DNA of 8,346 nucleotides from CAJPST01 sp041795785 (GTDB lineage: Bacteria > Pseudomonadota > Gammaproteobacteria > Enterobacterales > Pasteurellaceae): contig JBHBXR010000184.1 of assembly GCA_041795785.1 (NCBI GenBank), forward strand, positions 1 to 8,346. The letters are read 5' to 3'. This document shows, piece after piece, positions 5,588 to 8,346 of the stretch; position 1 is the first letter of the stretch; the number at the start of each line of letters is the position of its first letter. A program made the translations under genes and the position numbers. Under the pieces are notes generated by a model. That model searched no databases, was not told where the DNA came from, and saw only the letters and a list, made by a program, of their open reading frames with translations.

Positions 5588-6154
5588 CTACGCCAAATCC
5601 TCCAACTTATTCATATTTTGAAAGGCGTCTTTCTGTTCGGAAAAATCCACCGCCAGTGCGCCGTTTTGTTGCATAAAACAACGCATTCGCCGTTCGCCGT
5701 CGGCTAAATAGTCTGCCAATGCGCTACGCAGTTGAGTGGAAATAAGACAAAATGTCGGATGTTCCCGTTCACCGTCATGGGCGTATGCAATTAAAACGCC
5801 TTGTTTTTCCACCGCACTTTTCAATTTTTCCAACAGATTTAGTGGTAATAGCGGGCAATCACAGGGTACAAATAATACAAAATCCGTCTTCGCTCGTTGT
5901 AACGCCGTCAATATTCCGCTTAACGGTCCTTGGAAGCCGTCCAAATGATCAGCAAACACGCTCAGACCGCTTTGTGCATAACGCTGCTGATTGCGGTTGG
6001 CATTAATGGAAATGTCGTTAATTTGCACGGACAAACGCTGTCGGATATGTTCAAACAGAGGCTTATCGCACCATAGTTGCAACCCTTTATCCGCCCCGCC
6101 CATACGTTTGCCCTGACCGCCCGCCAAAATAACGGCACTAATTGTGATTGTCAT
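5588..6154 (-). CDS. mobA: Molybdenum cofactor guanylyltransferase MobA
   Basis: MobA joins GMP from GTP to molybdopterin-bound molybdenum, producing the guanine dinucleotide cofactor used by DMSO reductase-type enzymes such as nitrate, formate and TMAO/DMSO enzymes. The 188-residue cytoplasmic protein starts with the nucleotidyltransferase signature LAGGQGKRMGG (residues 10-20) and DKGL (22-25), then NRN (53-55), DHLDGFQGPLSG (69-80) with acidic residues 69 and 72, and PCDCPLLP (97-104) with metal-binding Asp99. Length is about that of E. coli MobA. The start is the only sensible one before the signature and has AAGAAG upstream. It is divergent from yihD across 64 bp. mobB, which follows mobA in E. 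coli, is not downstream here; gyrB is. It presumably has its own promoter in the short divergent region. Confidence 0.96.
   Translation of the reverse strand: MTITISAVILAGGQGKRMGGADKGLQLWCDKPLFEHIRQRLSVQINDISINANRNQQRYAQSGLSVFADHLDGFQGPLSGILTALQRAKTDFVLFVPCDCPLLPLNLLEKLKSAVEKQGVLIAYAHDGEREHPTFCLISTQLRSALADYLADGERRMRCFMQQNGALAVDFSEQKDAFQNMNKLEDLA
5811..5819 (-). repeat. DNA uptake signal sequence (Hin type)
   Basis: The minus strand reads AAGTGCGGT exactly, followed by GGAAAAACAAGGCGTTTTAA, a good extended signal. It lies in the middle of the mobA coding region. Confidence 0.85.
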
Positions 6155-6218
6155 ATTTTCTTCTTTATTTAATTCAAGTATGATTCGCTAATCTTTTTAT
6201 TAATATAAGGAAAATCGT

Positions 6219-6485
6219 ATGAAATGTCACCGTTTGAATGAAGTGCTGGAACTTTTACAACCTTATTGGTCTAAAGAACCTGAGTTACATTTAACTCAAA
6301 TCTTACAGAAAATTGCAAATGAAGCCGGCTTTGAGAAACCTGTGGCGGAACTGACCGATGAAGTGATTATTTATCAGTTAAAAATGCACGGCAAAGATAA
6401 ATACGAACCGATTCCCGGCATCAAAAAAGATTATGAAGAAGATTTTAAAAGCGCATTATTAAAAGCGCGCGGTATTACTAAATAA
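6219..6485 (+). CDS. yihD: YihD family protein (DUF1040)
   Basis: The 88-residue protein matches the small conserved YihD family: MKCHRLNEVLELLQPYWSKE at the start, then LTQILQKIANEAGF, ELTDEVIIYQLKMHG and a charged C-terminus. It has no signal peptide or membrane segment and no known catalytic motif; its molecular role is unknown to me. AAGGA (6207-6211), seven bases upstream, supports the start. TATGAT at 6179-6184 could be a -10 box, but its -35 is poor. The stop codon is 21 bp before dsbA, so the two genes are probably cotranscribed. In E. coli yihD also precedes dsbA but with the kinase gene srkA between them; that gene is absent here. Confidence 0.92.
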   Translation: MKCHRLNEVLELLQPYWSKEPELHLTQILQKIANEAGFEKPVAELTDEVIIYQLKMHGKDKYEPIPGIKKDYEEDFKSALLKARGITK

Positions 6486-6506
6486 TTACATAAGGATTTA
6501 TCAACA

Positions 6507-7115
6507 ATGAAAAAATTTCTTTTTGCCGTTGCGGCATTTTTCTTTACGTTCGGTGCGCAGGCACAAGATTTAACGGAAGGCAAACAATATAAAACCCTTG
6601 ATTCGGATCGTTCCGCACAAAAAGAAGTCATTGAATTTTTTTCATTCTATTGCCCGCATTGTTATTCCTTTGAAGTGCAATATCAAATTCCGGCAAAAAT
6701 CAACGCGGAATTACCGCAAGATGCCGTTTTCAAACAATATCATGTGAATTTCATGGGGCGTCAATCAGAAAATCTGACCCGCGCTTGGGCATTGGCGATG
6801 GCGTTGGGCGTAGAAGAACAAGTTAAAAAACCGTTATTCGAAGCGGCGCAAGCGGATAAATTAAGATCAATGGACGATATTCGTCAAAAATTCCTTGATA
6901 ACGGCGTAACGGCAGAGCAATTCGATAACGGCATTAACAGTTTTGCCGTGAATTCATTGGTCAGCAAACAAGTGAATGCGGCAAAACAATTTGACGTGCG
7001 CGGCGTACCTGATTTTTATGTCAACGGCAAATTCCGCGTTAACCCGGAAGGCTTATCGCACGAAGATTTTGTCAATGACTATGTCAAAACCGTAAAAGCC
7101 TTATTGCAAAAGTAA
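6507..7115 (+). CDS. dsbA: Thiol:disulfide interchange protein DsbA
   Basis: DsbA is the periplasmic oxidase that makes disulfide bonds in newly exported proteins and is re-oxidised by the membrane protein DsbB (not in this window). The 202-residue precursor has a Sec signal peptide (Lys2, Lys3, hydrophobic core to about residue 15, cleavage after Ala-Gln-Ala19). The thioredoxin-fold active site is Cys49-Pro50-His51-Cys52 in FFSFYCPHCYSF, the canonical CPHC of DsbA. The helical insert runs roughly from 80 to 155. The cis-proline loop is GVPDF, with Val167-Pro168 as in E. coli DsbA. AAGGA (6492-6496) lies ten bases before the ATG, a slightly long spacing. It follows yihD by 21 bp. No terminator hairpin is seen after it, so some transcripts may continue into maoP. 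Confidence 0.98.
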   Translation: MKKFLFAVAAFFFTFGAQAQDLTEGKQYKTLDSDRSAQKEVIEFFSFYCPHCYSFEVQYQIPAKINAELPQDAVFKQYHVNFMGRQSENLTRAWALAMALGVEEQVKKPLFEAAQADKLRSMDDIRQKFLDNGVTAEQFDNGINSFAVNSLVSKQVNAAKQFDVRGVPDFYVNGKFRVNPEGLSHEDFVNDYVKTVKALLQK

Positions 7116-7134
7116 CGGGCGACGCAGAGAGTAG

Positions 7135-7163
7135 TTGCAAAAATAAAAAAAAATTGGTTTAAT
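7135..7163 (+). promoter_or_regulatory. Probable promoter of maoP
   Basis: TTGCAA (7135-7140, four of six) and TTTAAT (7158-7163, five of six) are separated by 17 bp that include an A-rich tract, which may be intrinsically bent. A start near 7170 would give a leader of about 32 nt. It lies between dsbA and maoP and gives maoP independent expression. Confidence 0.5.
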
Positions 7164-7201
7164 GCCTGCCGATTTTTAAGATTGATTTATAAGAGGATAT
7201 T

Positions 7202-7534
7202 ATGGCTGAAAGTTTTAGTGTTGAACGTCGTTTTTTTGATGACAAGAATTATCCGCGCGGCTTCTCACGTCACGGCGATTACACCATTAAGGAATCACAA
7301 GCGCTTGAGCAATACGGACAAGCATTCAAAGCCCTAGACTCCGGCGAGCGTAAACCCGTTACGGCGGAAGAAAAAGCTTTTGTGGCTTTCTGCAAAGGCG
7401 AACGTCCGGCAGAGACCTTTTTGGAAAAAACGTGGGATAAATACCGTTCGCACATTTCCACTACGAAACGTGTTTATACTCTGTCCGGTGTAGTAGGAAC
7501 CGATAACTTAGATGATTTTTCAGCCGCTGAGTAA
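7202..7534 (+). CDS. maoP: MaoP (YifE, DUF413), Ori macrodomain organisation protein
   Basis: The 110-residue protein closely resembles E. coli YifE/MaoP (112 residues). It has RRFFDDKNYPRGFSRHGDYT near the start, IKESQALEQYG, then PVTAEEKAFVAFCKGER and KRVYTLSG near the end, with an acidic tail. In E. coli MaoP acts with the DNA site maoS to keep the origin-proximal macrodomain constrained; it belongs to a set of proteins that tend to co-occur with Dam methylation. Whether this role holds in Pasteurellaceae is not shown by the sequence. AGAGGA (7192-7197) precedes the ATG by four bases. A terminator follows directly, and the gene is convergent with the metallophosphoesterase gene. Confidence 0.93.
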   Translation: MAESFSVERRFFDDKNYPRGFSRHGDYTIKESQALEQYGQAFKALDSGERKPVTAEEKAFVAFCKGERPAETFLEKTWDKYRSHISTTKRVYTLSGVVGTDNLDDFSAAE

Positions 7535-7545
7535 CCATTAAGCGT

Positions 7546-7572
7546 AAAAAGCCCGAATATTCGGGCTTTTTT
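7546..7572. terminator. Bidirectional intrinsic terminator between convergent genes
   Basis: AAAAAGCCCGA (7546-7556) and TCGGGCTTTTT (7561-7571) form a perfect stem around loop ATAT, followed by a T on the plus strand and with A5 preceding it. The symmetry gives a U-tract in both directions, so it can end maoP (plus) and the metallophosphoesterase gene (minus). Confidence 0.92.
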
Positions 7573-7630
7573 ACTATACCTTGCTGACTCCCTGAAGAAC
7601 ACTCGCTCTACTAAAACTCCGCCAAAATTA

Positions 7631-7639
7631 ACCGCACTT
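7631..7639 (-). repeat. DNA uptake signal sequence (Hin type)
   Basis: The minus strand reads AAGTGCGGT immediately after the TAA stop of the metallophosphoesterase gene, with TAATTTTGG and GAGTTTTAG following as in the extended signal. The stop codon directly abuts the uptake signal core. Confidence 0.85.
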
Positions 7640-8323
7640 TTAGCGATCATCAATTCCTATCAATAAGTATTGACCTTTTTCATCGCACAGGCTTCTGAAA
7701 CCCACATTGATAATTTGATAGTTACGGCTGTGTTGTGAAGGGGAATAATTGAAGTTTTCGTGATGATGTCCGTGATAAATCTGCTGTACGCCCATTTTCT
7801 CCGCCAATTCATTCAGAACGGAGAAACCGGATGGGTGGGGTTTTGGCGCTTCGTGGCAAATTAAAATATCCGCTTGTTGGGCGGCGAGATGTTCAATATC
7901 AGAAGGGAAAATAGAAGTGCGATGGCGCAACGGAATACCGCTGCGCCATAATTTTTCCGGCGGGCAATACTGACAAAAATGGATCGGGTCGAAAAACAAC
8001 GGTTTATTCGGCGGCATCCAGATTTGACCGCGAAACACACCGCCCAAACCGGCGATGCGTTTGCTTTGAATTTCAACTACTTTCCCGTGCAGATTGCGCG
8101 TTTTCCATTCCGTTCCCCATAATGCCTCAAAAGCAGCGACGGTTTTACTGTCGTGATTGCCGTGGATAAACCATAGATCGCAATATTGCGCCAGTTTGTC
8201 CAGTTCTGCGACGGAAGTGAGTTGTAAATCGCCGAGAATGATCAGCGCAGGATTTTCGTTATCCTGTAAAAAAGGATAAAGATGAATGAAACTGCCGTGC
8301 GGATCCCCTGCAAATAAAATCAT
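7640..8323 (-). CDS. Metallophosphoesterase (calcineurin-like phosphoesterase)
   Basis: A 227-residue single-domain metal-dependent phosphoesterase with all five family blocks: GDPHG (6-10, Asp7 and His9), ILGDLQ (29-34, Asp32), GNHD (55-58), CHEAPK (156-161, His157) and GHHHE (185-189, His186 and His188). These residues bind a two-metal centre that hydrolyses phosphomono- or diesters. Residues 98-140 are an insertion before the fourth block, containing His115, Cys117 and Cys120 (HFCQYC) and a conserved-looking RGQIWMPP stretch. No signal peptide or membrane segment is seen, so it is probably cytoplasmic. The ATG at 8323 is preceded by AAGG six bases upstream; an in-frame TTG two codons earlier touches that site and is unlikely to be used. 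The substrate is unknown. It converges on maoP. Confidence 0.9.
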   Translation of the reverse strand: MILFAGDPHGSFIHLYPFLQDNENPALIILGDLQLTSVAELDKLAQYCDLWFIHGNHDSKTVAAFEALWGTEWKTRNLHGKVVEIQSKRIAGLGGVFRGQIWMPPNKPLFFDPIHFCQYCPPEKLWRSGIPLRHRTSIFPSDIEHLAAQQADILICHEAPKPHPSGFSVLNELAEKMGVQQIYHGHHHENFNYSPSQHSRNYQIINVGFRSLCDEKGQYLLIGIDDR

Positions 8324-8346
8324 AGCCAACCTTATTTTTCAAAAAT

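Overview
The window looks like chromosomal DNA of a Pasteurellaceae bacterium of the Haemophilus/Aggregatibacter/Pasteurella side of the family. It carries five exact copies of the Hin-type DNA uptake signal AAGTGCGGT (both strands), and its GyrB, MioC, MobA, YihD, DsbA and MaoP proteins closely resemble gammaproteobacterial versions. The species cannot be fixed from sequence alone; Aggregatibacter or Haemophilus is my best guess.

Layout. Bases 1-2150 form a regulator-rich accessory block: the N-terminus of a LysR-type regulator (minus strand, cut by the window edge), a divergent short-chain dehydrogenase/reductase, a small cyclophilin-like protein whose signal peptide is separated from it by one in-frame stop codon, and an HxlR-type regulator with a well-formed promoter and overlapping operator-like palindrome. 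Bases 2151-2412 are AT-rich, without a convincing gene, and hold an uptake signal and a widely spaced imperfect inverted repeat. Bases 2413-5335 carry gyrB followed by mioC on the minus strand, with a strong hairpin between them. Bases 5336-5587 hold the gyrB promoter, an uptake signal and an intrinsic terminator. Then come mobA (minus) and, divergently, yihD-dsbA (plus), followed by maoP with its own promoter. A bidirectional terminator separates maoP from a convergent metallophosphoesterase gene that reaches nearly to the right edge.

How the genes relate. The right three quarters is housekeeping: DNA supercoiling (gyrB), flavodoxin electron transfer (mioC), molybdenum cofactor maturation (mobA), periplasmic disulfide formation (dsbA) and chromosome organisation (maoP). 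The mobA/yihD/dsbA order recalls the enterobacterial mobA-yihD-srkA-dsbA neighbourhood, but srkA and mobB are absent here. The left block has the look of a small redox or electrophile response locus (two regulators, an NADP-type reductase, a small effector); that is inference from gene families and from the regulatory palindromes.

I found no CRISPR array, insertion sequence, prophage gene, tRNA or rRNA. I do not see a clearly new multi-gene system. The points most worth checking are the split signal-peptide gene, the HxlR operator, the nested palindromes in the LysR/reductase intergenic region, and the intrinsic terminator that points along the plus strand between two minus-strand genes.
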